Below are positions 16,248 through 24,046 of a stretch of 25,817 nt of DNA, in pieces. The stretch comes from JBDKJS01 sp039806065 (GTDB lineage: Bacteria > Bacteroidota > Bacteroidia > AKYH767-A > 2013-40CM-41-45): contig JBDKJS010000221.1 in NCBI GenBank assembly GCA_039806065.1, positions 1 to 25,817 on the forward strand, read 5' to 3'. The notes under the pieces were generated by a model. That model saw only the letters and a list, made by a program, of their open reading frames with translations. It was not told the DNA's origin and searched no databases. The position numbers and the translations under genes were made by a program. Within the stretch, counting starts at the first letter, position 1. Each line of letters begins with the position of its first letter.

Positions 16248-16493
16248 ATGAGCAACATCGACATTCAAAACAGCCTACACCAATTTGGAACCATTACTTT
16301 CAGCAACGGATCAAAAGATCAAGGTATTGTAATCGCTAAATACAACTTAACTTCAAGTGCTATAGAGTACTTTTTTATAGCGGCATCACAATTAGAAAAT
16401 TATAAACAAGCCATAGAAAAGCATGATCATTCCACTGCTCAAAATCTTCGTCAGGCGGTAGCAATCGAAAACATATCACAAATTACTCACTAA
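16248..16493 (+). CDS. Hypothetical 81-residue protein
   Basis: A small soluble protein with no family I recognise. The first half is predicted beta (FGTITFSNGSKDQGIVIAKYNL ... IEYFFIAAS) and the second half alpha (QLENYKQAIEKHDHSTAQNLRQAVAI), so it appears to be a compact alpha/beta domain. There is no signal peptide or membrane segment. A consensus promoter lies just upstream, and a second small gene and a terminator follow, so this is probably a real short operon. The start ATG at 16248 is preceded by A-rich sequence, as is common for Bacteroidota starts. Confidence 0.6.
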   Translation: MSNIDIQNSLHQFGTITFSNGSKDQGIVIAKYNLTSSAIEYFFIAASQLENYKQAIEKHDHSTAQNLRQAVAIENISQITH

Positions 16494-16512
16494 TAAAATT
16501 AGCATTCACCAA

Positions 16513-16653
16513 ATGAAAAATTTATCCTTACTCAATAAAGCATTTATTATTTTTTGTGCGGCATTAATTGTTGCAATAGCACTCACGGTGCCACCAGCTA
16601 ATGAGAAGTCAGAAAAGAAAAATAGTCAATATGTAGAAGTCGATGAGAACTAA
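16513..16653 (+). CDS. Hypothetical 46-residue single-span membrane protein
   Basis: A short reading frame 19 bases after the previous stop. It has a basic N-terminus (MKNLSLLNK), one hydrophobic segment of about 17 residues (AFIIFCAALIVAIALTV), then a charged tail (NEKSEKKNSQYVEVDEN). The Cys is preceded by Phe, so a lipoprotein cleavage site is unlikely. It could be a membrane-anchored small protein or an uncleaved signal-anchor. It is placed between the 81-residue gene and a clear terminator, which supports it being translated. No family is recognised. Confidence 0.5.
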   Translation: MKNLSLLNKAFIIFCAALIVAIALTVPPANEKSEKKNSQYVEVDEN

Positions 16654-16680
16654 ATAATGTGTAATTTGTTTGCAAATAAG

Positions 16681-16708
16681 AAGGTCAGTATAAAAACTGG
16701 CCTTTTTT
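16681..16708 (+). terminator. Rho-independent terminator of the small-gene operon
   Basis: The 9-bp stem AAGGTCAGT / ACTGGCCTT (one G-T pair) has a 6-base loop (ATAAAA), and the stem runs into TTTTTT. It sits 28 bases after the 46-residue gene and 31 bases before the aldo/keto reductase start, so it separates the two transcripts. Confidence 0.85.
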
Positions 16709-16738
16709 ATTTTACCTTTAACTTAAAAATAAGTAACA

Positions 16739-17728
16739 ATGATTTATAATAGACTTGGCGCTACAGGATTAAAATTAAGCGCACTGTCATTTGGGTCTTG
16801 GCTCACCTTTGGTAAGCAAGTGGAAGATAATGTGGCAAAAAAATGTATGCATTTGGCATATGATAATGGAATTAATTTTTTCGACAACGCTGAGATTTAT
16901 TCTCGTGGATTATCAGAAGTGGTAATGGGAAAAATTCTTAGGGATGCATCCTGGGATCGAACTAGTTATGTAGTGAGTAGTAAGGTGTTTTTTGGATGTG
17001 GCCCCAAAGGTCCGAACCAAATCGGCCTATCACGAAAGCACATCTTCGAAGCTTGCCATGCTGCATTGAAGCGAATGCAAGTTGAATATTTGGATTTGTT
17101 TTTCTGCCACCGTGCCGATCCTGAAACTGGATTAGAAGAAACTGTGAGGGCTATGAATGATTTAATCGTTCAAGGCAAAGTTTTATATTGGGGAACCAGT
17201 GAGTGGAAAGCTGATGAAATTACTGAAGCAATCCAAATTGCGAAAGCCCACAATTGGTATGCTCCAGTTATGGAACAGCCGCAATACAACTTATTGCATC
17301 GTCACCGATTTGAAATGGAATATGCTCCACTTTATAATAATTTTGCATATGGAACCACCATTTGGTCGCCACTAGGAAGTGGCATGCTCACCGGAAAGTA
17401 TAACAATGGGATGCCAGCCGATTTTACTCGTGCTAAAATTGAAGGGATGGAATGGTTAGCTGAAAGATTGGTGGGCAATGAAGCTGAAAGGAAGATTTTC
17501 GCAGTCAAAGAAATTAATGAAATAGCCCAATCCCTCAATGTTTCCTTACCGTGCTTGGCAATAGGTTGGGTCTTGAAAAATAAGAATGTGAGCTCGGCCA
17601 TTTTAGGAGCATCTAAACCTGAGCAATTGTTAGAGAACCTAAAAGCATTAGAAGTGATAGACTTGCTGGATGAATCGATATTGTTAAAACTAAATAAACT
17701 TACAGAGGAATTTACTAAGGCTGTATGA
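16739..17728 (+). CDS. Aldo/keto reductase, potassium-channel beta-subunit-like (AKR6-type)
   Basis: A 329-residue NADPH-dependent oxidoreductase with a TIM-barrel fold. The catalytic tetrad is visible: Asp49 and Tyr54 (FFDNAEIY), Lys82 (SSKVFFG), His124 (FFCHR). YWGTSEWKADEI, EQPQYNLLHR, and TIWSPLGSGMLTGKY are typical of the Kv-beta/YghZ branch, which reduces aldehydes and ketones. Cofactor contacts lie in AILGASKPEQLLENL near the C-terminus. The ATG at 16739 opens the canonical MIYNRLGATGLKLS. A TACCTTTA box at 16713-16720, just after the upstream terminator, may be its -7 element. It converges on the LysM gene with 8 bases between the two stops. The physiological substrate is unknown. Confidence 0.9.
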   Translation: MIYNRLGATGLKLSALSFGSWLTFGKQVEDNVAKKCMHLAYDNGINFFDNAEIYSRGLSEVVMGKILRDASWDRTSYVVSSKVFFGCGPKGPNQIGLSRKHIFEACHAALKRMQVEYLDLFFCHRADPETGLEETVRAMNDLIVQGKVLYWGTSEWKADEITEAIQIAKAHNWYAPVMEQPQYNLLHRHRFEMEYAPLYNNFAYGTTIWSPLGSGMLTGKYNNGMPADFTRAKIEGMEWLAERLVGNEAERKIFAVKEINEIAQSLNVSLPCLAIGWVLKNKNVSSAILGASKPEQLLENLKALEVIDLLDESILLKLNKLTEEFTKAV

Positions 17729-17736
17729 TGCTTAGG

Positions 17737-18627
17737 TTACTTGGTCGTATCTGATGCATCAACACCATAAATAAGGTCTGCGTTGAATCGCAAATCCAAT
17801 ACGCCCATTTTTTCTGCTGCCGATTTAGATATTTTAATAATTAAATTATCATTATCTCCTGTGTCTGGTAATTTACCAATAACCTTTACAAAAACCGATT
17901 TTGAATTAAACTTATTAATAACTTTAATGATAGTGCCAGGCTTAGCAGTACGGTGAAGGGCAAAGTATTTACTTGGGTTAATATCATCATCTTGAAGCCA
18001 GCTCGCAATTCCGTTTTCTCTAACTTCCTTTCGGCCATTGATAAATAACATTTCTTTAGCAGCTTCATTTGCGATGGCTGTATCCACATCTGCTGAATGG
18101 GATGGAGTGTCTTTAGTAAGCACAGGTAAATTATTTGCCACTGTTTGATGATTATCGGTTTCCTTTTTTTGTGGAATGGTTTTAACTCCTACTATTAATA
18201 CTTGACCCTTTTTTAAATCATCAGATTTTAGTTGGTTCCACTTTTTCAATTGCTTTACGGTGGTATTGTATTTTTTTGAAATCGAAAGTAGTGTATCCTT
18301 CGATTTCACTTTGTGTTTCACTTCCTTAGTGGGGTTGGTGCCACTCATCACATTTTTTTCTTCCTTCTTTGGTCCAGACTTAGCGTAAGGAACCAATACA
18401 ATGTCGCCAACTTTTAAAACTTCACCGGAATTAGGGTTGGCTATTTTAACTGCTGCAAAACTTACTTTGTATTTTCTTGCTATGCTGTACCAATTTTCTT
18501 TAGTCAATACAACATGTTCTATGAACACTTTTCCATCTACTGTTTTATATTTTAAATCAGTTTGGGCATAAGCCCCTCGCAGTATGAATATCAATATACC
18601 AGCTAGTATTATTCTTCTAAGCACCAT
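17737..18627 (-). CDS. Secreted LysM protein with RlpA-like double-psi beta-barrel domain
   Basis: A 296-residue exported protein. A signal peptide (1-21, ends GAYA-Q) is followed by two LysM domains that bind peptidoglycan, at about 37-80 (ENWYSIARKYKV ... VGDIVLVPYA) and 104-147 (KHKVKSKDTLLSISKKYN ... KKGQVLIV). A linker comes next, then an RlpA-like barrel at about 205-290 (GIASWLQ, ALHRTAKPGTIIKV, SKSAAEKMGVLD). RlpA proteins are lytic transglycosylases acting on naked glycan strands. Here His225 is kept, but the acid of the usual NDRGP loop is replaced (VIGKLP), so catalysis is doubtful. A periplasmic peptidoglycan-binding role in envelope maintenance is likely. A TAATTTTG box lies 4 bases before the start. 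Confidence 0.85.
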   Translation of the reverse strand: MVLRRIILAGILIFILRGAYAQTDLKYKTVDGKVFIEHVVLTKENWYSIARKYKVSFAAVKIANPNSGEVLKVGDIVLVPYAKSGPKKEEKNVMSGTNPTKEVKHKVKSKDTLLSISKKYNTTVKQLKKWNQLKSDDLKKGQVLIVGVKTIPQKKETDNHQTVANNLPVLTKDTPSHSADVDTAIANEAAKEMLFINGRKEVRENGIASWLQDDDINPSKYFALHRTAKPGTIIKVINKFNSKSVFVKVIGKLPDTGDNDNLIIKISKSAAEKMGVLDLRFNADLIYGVDASDTTK

Positions 18628-18631
18628 AGGG

Positions 18632-18639
18632 CAAAATTA
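18632..18639 (-). promoter_or_regulatory. Candidate -7 box (TAATTTTG) for the LysM gene
   Basis: Read on the minus strand, TAATTTTG matches TAnnTTTG exactly and is only 4 bases from the ATG at 18627. No TTG sits at the matching -33 position. If used, the transcript would begin at or within a few bases of the start codon. Confidence 0.4.
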
Positions 18640-18698
18640 TTGAATTAATTTTTAAAACCGTGAGTTCATGTATTGATTTTCAACAATCATGCCTATTT

Positions 18699-18731
18699 TT
18701 GATAAAATATTAAATAAATCTAGCATCTTTG
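18699..18731 (+). promoter_or_regulatory. Candidate promoter for the GT4 gene
   Basis: TTG at 18699-18701 and CATCTTTG at 18724-18731 are 22 bases apart. The -7 box has one mismatch to TAnnTTTG. The G of the box lies 13 bases before the ATG at 18745, giving a very short leader. It shares the 117-base divergent spacer with the LysM promoter. Confidence 0.4.
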
Positions 18732-18744
18732 CATCGTTGAGTAT

Positions 18745-19863
18745 ATGAAAATAGCAGTAAATGCCCGTTTATTGAAGTCTAAAAAGCTTGACGGTATTGG
18801 AAAATATACTGCTGCAATTTTAAGTCGTGTAGCAGCAGCAAACCCGCAACATACCTTTTATTATTTATTTGAAAGTAAACCAGATCCTGATTTCCTTACT
18901 ACTGCTAATATAGTCCCAGTAGTGTTATATCCGTCAGTAAAGCATCCACTATTGATGGAAGTTTGGTTGCACCTGGTACTGCCTATTTATTTAAAATTTT
19001 TGAAGCCACATTTATTTATTTCCACTGATGGATATCTTCCCTCTCGGCTATCTATTCCATCCATATTAGTAATTCATGATTTGAACTTTTTGCACCTTGA
19101 CAATGTAATTGGCCCTTGGCAAAAAACCAATGAAAGAAATTTTCTAAGAGGTGCAAAGGAGGCTACTCGCTTAATTACTGTGTCTGAGTTCAGTAAGGCA
19201 GATATTGCACTTCAATACAATATTAATCCAGATGCAATAAGTGTGATTACCAATGGCACTACTCACATTGCAGTAAAAGCAATGGAAAGTGAAACTGTAT
19301 TGGAGAAATATAGTCAGGGAAAGCCATATTTCATATTCATTGGTACAATTTATGAAAGAAAGAATGTTCACAGGCTAATAGCAGCATTTTCGATTTTTAA
19401 AAACAGGTACAGAACTAACCATCAATTACTGTTAATAGGCAAAAGGATTTTTGGCGAAAAGTTGGTTGATGCTGCTTATTCGCAATCGGAACATAAGGAT
19501 GATATCATTTTCGCAGGAAGGCTTTCTGATGATGAAACACACCAATTATTAGCGCATGCCGTGGCCCTCACTTATGTTTCTTTATTTGAAGGGTTTGGTA
19601 TTCCATTATTAGAAGCCATGCAAGTGGGCACGCCAGTAATTACTTCAAATACTACCTCATTGCCCGAAGTGGCTGGTGATGCAGCCTTGTATGTTGACCC
19701 ATTGAACATTCCACAGATTGCTGATGCATTGCACATCATTACCACCAATGTTGAATTAAAAAACCGCCTTATTCAAAATGGAAAAAAGCGGCTTGAAAAA
19801 TTTTCATGGGAAACTAGTGCACAAAGGATGAGTGATGAAATTAAGGCACTCATTAGCTGCTAA
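18745..19863 (+). CDS. Glycosyltransferase, GT4 family (mannosyltransferase-like)
   Basis: A 372-residue GT-B enzyme. The first domain has MKIAVNARLLKSKKLDGIGKYT, the glycine-rich acceptor loop, and LVIHDLNFLH. The second has FIFIGTIYERKNVHRLIAAF and the full retaining motif FEGFGIPLLEAMQVGTPVI (E-x7-E), followed by SLPEVAGDAALYVDP. This arrangement is shared with GT4 mannosyl- and related transferases of LPS core and O-antigen synthesis. It lies outside the large operon, as a single gene with its own promoter, converging on glyA with 3 bases between stops. It could build the lipid A core or act on another glycan; specificity is not predictable. Confidence 0.87.
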   Translation: MKIAVNARLLKSKKLDGIGKYTAAILSRVAAANPQHTFYYLFESKPDPDFLTTANIVPVVLYPSVKHPLLMEVWLHLVLPIYLKFLKPHLFISTDGYLPSRLSIPSILVIHDLNFLHLDNVIGPWQKTNERNFLRGAKEATRLITVSEFSKADIALQYNINPDAISVITNGTTHIAVKAMESETVLEKYSQGKPYFIFIGTIYERKNVHRLIAAFSIFKNRYRTNHQLLLIGKRIFGEKLVDAAYSQSEHKDDIIFAGRLSDDETHQLLAHAVALTYVSLFEGFGIPLLEAMQVGTPVITSNTTSLPEVAGDAALYVDPLNIPQIADALHIITTNVELKNRLIQNGKKRLEKFSWETSAQRMSDEIKALISC

Positions 19864-19866
19864 GTG

Positions 19867-21135
19867 CTAATACAACTCAAATTTTTCCATCATGGTATTC
19901 ACTTTCTTTTTTACCCCTGCAATTTTTGTTTCATTGTCATGGTTGATAATAACTTGATCAATCAAATCAACCACTTTAATACAATCTTTCTCCTTAAAAC
20001 CGCGGCTGGTTATGGCAGGTGATCCTATTCTTATGCCACTCGTTACGAACGGTGATTTATCATCAAAGGGGACCATGTTTTTATTTACTGTAATATCTGC
20101 CTTTACCAAAGTGTTTTCTGCCAGTTTTCCGCTAATGTTCTTTGATCTAAGATCGATCAGCATGCAATGGTTATCAGTTCCATTGCTTATGATCTTATAA
20201 CCTTTTTCTACAAAAGCATTGGCCATGGCTTTTGCATTTTTAATTACTTGAATACAGTATTTCATATAGTCATCGCTCAGGGCTTCACCAAAGGCAATAG
20301 CTTTTGCAGCTATGACATGTTCAAGAGGCCCGCCTTGAGTGCCGGGAAAAACAGCACCATCCATAACCATACTCATCATCTTTATATCGCCCTTCAAAGT
20401 TTTATGTCCCCATGGATTCTCAAAATCCTTACCCATCATGATCACACCTCCTCTAGGTCCTCTAAGTGTTTTGTGAGTGGTAGAAGTAACCACATGGCAA
20501 TGCGGCAATGGATCATTCAGCAATCCTCTTGCTATCAATCCAGCTGGGTGCGAAATATCGGCCAATAGAAATGCTCCAACATCATCAGCCACCTTTCTAA
20601 ATCTAGCATAATCCCAGTCACGGCTATAAGAACTGGCTCCACAAATAATCAACTTTGGCTTTACTGCTTTTGCGGTAGCTTCCATTGCTTTGTAATCAAC
20701 CAATCCTGTTTCTTTGTCCACTCCATAAAAATGAGCTTTAAAATATTTTCCACTAAAATTCACTGGAGAGCCGTGGGTTAAATGGCCACCATGCGATAAG
20801 TCAAATCCTAGAATATTATCGCCAGGATTAATTAAGGCAAGCATTACAGCGGCATTGGCTTGTGCTCCACTATGAGGTTGTACATTGGCCCACTGTGCAT
20901 TAAATAGTAGTTTAATCCGATCTATGGCATGTTGTTCTACTTCATCAACCACTTCACAACCGCCATAATAACGTTTGCCAGGAAGGCCTTCAGCATATTT
21001 ATTGGTCAGGCAACTGCCCATCGCTTGCATCACTTGTTTTGAAACAAAATTTTCTGATGCTATAAGCTCTATACCGTGTTGCTGTCTTTTTAATTCTTTC
21101 CTGATTAGGTTGAATATTACTGTATCTTTTTCCAT
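19867..21135 (-). CDS. glyA: Serine hydroxymethyltransferase
   Basis: A 422-residue PLP enzyme that converts serine and tetrahydrofolate to glycine and 5,10-methylene-tetrahydrofolate in the cytoplasm, the main source of one-carbon units. Diagnostic segments are ELIASENFVSKQVMQAMGS, TNKYAEGLPGKRYYGG, NVQPHSGAQANAAV, FDLSHGGHLTHG, LADISHPAGLIARG, and VVTSTTHKTLRGPRGG, where Lys222 binds PLP. GTQGGPLEHVIAAKA and RIGSPAITSRG are also present. The length is normal for bacterial GlyA. It starts 20 bases after the nucleotidyltransferase stop on the same strand, so the two are probably cotranscribed. It is the most secure call in the window. Confidence 0.97.
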   Translation of the reverse strand: MEKDTVIFNLIRKELKRQQHGIELIASENFVSKQVMQAMGSCLTNKYAEGLPGKRYYGGCEVVDEVEQHAIDRIKLLFNAQWANVQPHSGAQANAAVMLALINPGDNILGFDLSHGGHLTHGSPVNFSGKYFKAHFYGVDKETGLVDYKAMEATAKAVKPKLIICGASSYSRDWDYARFRKVADDVGAFLLADISHPAGLIARGLLNDPLPHCHVVTSTTHKTLRGPRGGVIMMGKDFENPWGHKTLKGDIKMMSMVMDGAVFPGTQGGPLEHVIAAKAIAFGEALSDDYMKYCIQVIKNAKAMANAFVEKGYKIISNGTDNHCMLIDLRSKNISGKLAENTLVKADITVNKNMVPFDDKSPFVTSGIRIGSPAITSRGFKEKDCIKVVDLIDQVIINHDNETKIAGVKKKVNTMMEKFELY

Positions 21136-21155
21136 AATAATTTATAATATTGTTT

Positions 21156-22154
21156 TTATATACTAAAGTCTATTTCTGTGCTATCACCCAAATTCAATGA
21201 TTGGCTTAAGCCATGCAGCGAAGCATCACTGCCAATAACGGTTTTGTGAAGTACAGCATTTTGAATTTCTGAGTAGCTTCCAATTATTGATTCTTTAATA
21301 ATCGAATGTTGTATATGTGTTCTGTCGCCAATACTCACGTGAGGCCCTATGATTGAATTGCTAATTACACATTCCTTTCCAACAATTACTGGAGGAATAA
21401 TAATTGTGTTATTTTTTTCGTCCACCATAGGCAATTGATGACTGAGTTTGTTAAGTAAAATCGTGTTAGTGTCTATTAAACTTTCTTTACCATGGCAATC
21501 ATACCAATTGTCAACTCGAAAAGTATCTATTTTAACACCCTTATTTAACAACATCATCAGCCCATCTGTTAACTGAAATTCGTTTTCGTTACGAATATTT
21601 CCTTCTATCAATTCATCAAGGCATTTCATCAGTAGGTGCGCTTCCTTGACCTTATAAAGTCCTACGAGTGCTAGGTTACTCTTAGGTATCATCGGTTTTT
21701 CTGCCAATGAATGAATGGTGGCATCTTCATTTAACTCTGCCACACCAAAATGCCTGGGGTCATCCACTTTTTTTATTCCAACTGCCGAGTTTTTTTTACT
21801 GATTACGTCTTTTAAATCAATATCAAAGATAGTATCGCCAAGAGCGATTAAGATTTCATCTTGTTCATTGATACAATGGCGTGCTAACCATACTGCATGA
21901 CCTGTGCCTTCGCGAGGTTCCTGTAGGATAAATTTCTTGCTGATATAGGCATAGTTTTCTTTAACAAATTCTTCCACTTTGTTACTCATATAACCAGTAA
22001 TAAAAATGAAATCAAGAATTCCAGCTTGCAATAGATTGTCTATAATATGAGCAAGAATTGGTTTGCCAGCTACTGGTACCAAGGCTTTGGGTTGGGTATG
22101 AGTATGGGGGCGCAATCTACTGCCAATGCCTGCTACAGGAATAATTACTTTCAT
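21156..22154 (-). CDS. Sugar-phosphate nucleotidyltransferase with left-handed beta-helix tail
   Basis: A 332-residue two-domain enzyme. The N-terminal NTP-transferase domain carries the signature AGIGSRLRPHTHTQPKALVPV (Gly-rich loop, Lys23), the uridyl/thymidyl loop EPREGTGHAVWLA, and the metal-binding Asp in ALGDTIF (D107). NEFQLTDGLMMLL and VDNWYDCHGKESL bind the sugar phosphate. From about residue 255 come hexapeptide-like repeats (VIVGKECVISNSIIGPHVSIGD) forming a left-handed beta-helix. The family makes NDP-sugars (for example dTDP- or UDP-glucose) from sugar-1-phosphates. The nucleotide and sugar cannot be fixed from sequence alone. It probably supplies an activated sugar for envelope glycans. 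It leads glyA in a two-gene unit. Confidence 0.87.
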   Translation of the reverse strand: MKVIIPVAGIGSRLRPHTHTQPKALVPVAGKPILAHIIDNLLQAGILDFIFITGYMSNKVEEFVKENYAYISKKFILQEPREGTGHAVWLARHCINEQDEILIALGDTIFDIDLKDVISKKNSAVGIKKVDDPRHFGVAELNEDATIHSLAEKPMIPKSNLALVGLYKVKEAHLLMKCLDELIEGNIRNENEFQLTDGLMMLLNKGVKIDTFRVDNWYDCHGKESLIDTNTILLNKLSHQLPMVDEKNNTIIIPPVIVGKECVISNSIIGPHVSIGDRTHIQHSIIKESIIGSYSEIQNAVLHKTVIGSDASLHGLSQSLNLGDSTEIDFSI

Positions 22155-22247
22155 TGCTACTATTGATCTTTAATGAATGTCAAATGAACCTATATAACTA
22201 TTTATCGTATTAAGTTTTTCTTAAACAATACTAATTGTTCTATTACG

Positions 22248-22255
22248 TACATTTG
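22248..22255 (+). promoter_or_regulatory. Candidate -7 box (TACATTTG) for the S41 protease gene
   Basis: TACATTTG is an exact TAnnTTTG match 10 bases before the ATG at 22266. A clear TTG at the -33 spacing is missing. It lies in the 111-base divergent spacer shared with the nucleotidyltransferase, which has its own weaker TTCATTTG on the other strand about 28 bases before its start. Confidence 0.45.
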
Positions 22256-22265
22256 AAATGCAAAG

Positions 22266-23855
22266 ATGATAAATAACATGATAAAAAAAACCTTCTTATT
22301 ATGGTTAGTTTTCAGCTTCAGCAAGGGTGCTTTTGCACAGCCTGCAGGTAAGCTAGATTATACCATTGAATTATTAAAGTATTGGTATGTAGATACTATA
22401 AATGATAAAAAACTCAGCGATGCTGCAGTGGTGGCCATGCTCAAAGAATTGGATCCACACAGTAGCTACATCCCTGCTGATGAGCTTAAAGAGATGAATG
22501 AACCCTTACTTGGAAAGTTTGAGGGGATAGGCATTCAGTTCAATATTCTTAACGACACATTAATGGTAACTCAAACCATAGCCGGTGGGCCTAGTGAAAA
22601 ATTAGGGATACGGGCAGGTGACAGGATTGTAAAAATTGATGATGTAAATGTTGCCTCAGTAAAACTCACCAACAATGATGTGCTTAAAAAACTCAGAGGT
22701 GATAAAGGCACCAAGGTGAAAGTAGCCATAGCTAGAAGAGGAGTAGCCGAACTTTTAGACTTTACCATCACACGTGATCAAATTCCACTTTTTAGCATTG
22801 ATGCTTCTTACGAAATAGCCCCTGGGGTAGGATATATTAAGGTTTCAAGATTTGCTGATAATACGGCCAATGAATTTCATGCAGCTTTGGAGAAATTAAA
22901 GGCCAAGGGTATTAAATCACTAATAGTAGATTTAGAAGGCAATGGAGGAGGCTATTTGAATAGAGCTGTGGAACTTGCAGATGAATTTATTGCCGATGGT
23001 AAAAAGGTGGTGTACACTCGAGGCCGCCAAACGCAACCAGAAGATTACATGGCCTCCACAAAGGGACTTTTTGAGGCCGGTAAATTAATCGTTCTCATTG
23101 ATGAAACATCAGCAAGTGCTAGTGAAATAGTAAGCGGTGCTGTTCAGGATTGGGATCGTGGATTGATTATAGGAAGACGTTCATTTGGAAAAGGACTGGT
23201 ACAAAAACCATTCATGCTCCCTGATGGGTCGATGATTAGGTTAACGGTTTCTCACTATTATACACCCAGTGGCAGGTGCATTCAAAAACCATATACCCTT
23301 GGTGATGAGGATGCCTATGAAGAAGATATTTACAGCCGTTATAAAGATGGGGAATTATTCAGTGCCGATAGTATCAAACTTACCGATACCACCAAGTATT
23401 ATACCAATAATAAACGATTAGTATACGGGGGTGGAGGAATTATTCCCGATATTTTTGTTCCTATAGATACCACTATGCGTAGCGATTTCTACACAGAATT
23501 ATTAAGGAAAAATGCTTTCAATGATTATATTCTCACCTATACTGATAATAACAGGACCATGCTGAAAGAGCAGTATCCTACCATTGAGACATTTAGAAAA
23601 TCATACAATATTACCAGTGATTTTTTCGAAGGCTTTTTAACCAATGCTTATAAATTAGGCGTAAAACCAAATCCTGAAGGATTAAAGACATCAGAACAAT
23701 TGCTCAAGATTCAACTTAGTGCATTGATAGCCAGAAACCTTTGGGATGTAGATGCTTATTTTCAAATAATCAATGATTTGAACCCTACTATTAAAAAAGC
23801 ACTTTCTTGCTTGCAAGACAATAGCTTTGAAAAAATGAAAATAGCTTACAAGTAA
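22266..23855 (+). CDS. S41-family C-terminal processing peptidase (Prc/CtpA-like)
   Basis: A 529-residue exported serine protease. The signal peptide (KKTFLLWLVFSFSKG, cleaved after GAFA) fits either ATG 22266 or ATG 22278. A short N-terminal helical region (LKELDPHSSYIP) precedes a PDZ domain at about 82-165 (GIGIQFNI, GPSEKLGIRAGDRIVKIDD), which recognises substrate C-termini. The catalytic core has IDETSASASEIVSGAVQDWD and RRSFGKGLVQ; Lys309 and, by the usual 25-residue spacing, Ser284 form the Ser-Lys dyad. The oxyanion loop reads DLEGNGGGYL instead of the common DLRxNPGG. The C-terminal 200 residues are a helical tail seen in Bacteroidota members. It should cleave periplasmic proteins; targets are unknown. 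A strong terminator follows. Confidence 0.92.
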   Translation: MINNMIKKTFLLWLVFSFSKGAFAQPAGKLDYTIELLKYWYVDTINDKKLSDAAVVAMLKELDPHSSYIPADELKEMNEPLLGKFEGIGIQFNILNDTLMVTQTIAGGPSEKLGIRAGDRIVKIDDVNVASVKLTNNDVLKKLRGDKGTKVKVAIARRGVAELLDFTITRDQIPLFSIDASYEIAPGVGYIKVSRFADNTANEFHAALEKLKAKGIKSLIVDLEGNGGGYLNRAVELADEFIADGKKVVYTRGRQTQPEDYMASTKGLFEAGKLIVLIDETSASASEIVSGAVQDWDRGLIIGRRSFGKGLVQKPFMLPDGSMIRLTVSHYYTPSGRCIQKPYTLGDEDAYEEDIYSRYKDGELFSADSIKLTDTTKYYTNNKRLVYGGGGIIPDIFVPIDTTMRSDFYTELLRKNAFNDYILTYTDNNRTMLKEQYPTIETFRKSYNITSDFFEGFLTNAYKLGVKPNPEGLKTSEQLLKIQLSALIARNLWDVDAYFQIINDLNPTIKKALSCLQDNSFEKMKIAYK

Positions 23856-23874
23856 GCAACTAATACAAAAGATT

Positions 23875-23896
23875 AGGCCTTTCGGGGCCTTTTTTT
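23875..23896 (+). terminator. Rho-independent terminator after the S41 protease gene
   Basis: AGGCCT / GGGCCT form a 6-bp stem closed by a U-G pair around a TTCG tetraloop, followed by an unbroken run of seven T residues. It starts 20 bases after the stop at 23855. Confidence 0.9.
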
Positions 23897-23995
23897 ATGC
23901 CCAGCAAGGTAAAAATTTGAACTTAATCTTACGTCCTATCTAATCCCTGCATCAAACCCTATGTGAAGTAATGGAGTAAAAGAAACCATCAAACT

Positions 23996-24019
23996 GCTTC
24001 ATAAGTTAGTTTATGAAGC
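23996..24019. repeat. Inverted repeat upstream of the YqgE gene, possible operator
   Basis: GCTTCATAA and TTATGAAGC are perfect 9-bp arms around a 6-base centre (GTTAGT). The repeat ends 27 bases before the ATG at 24047. No T-run follows, so it is not a typical terminator. It covers the position expected for the -33 region of the next gene (candidate -7 AACCTTTG at 24037-24044), as a repressor site would. Confidence 0.45.
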
Positions 24020-24046
24020 AAGATTCAAAAACTTAAAACCTTTGCC

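Noticed and set aside
17715..17735. CTAAG / CTTAG inverted repeat between the aldo/keto reductase and LysM stops
   Set aside because: Five base pairs with an 11-base loop is too weak to call a terminator.
19852..19871. Inverted repeat ATTAGC / GCTAAT spanning the converging stops of the GT4 gene and glyA
   Set aside because: The stem is only 6 bp with an 8-base loop and no T-run on either strand; it could easily be chance.
20167..20568. A 133-codon open frame on the + strand inside glyA
   Set aside because: It is antisense to a highly conserved enzyme gene, and its translation is low-complexity and matches no family.
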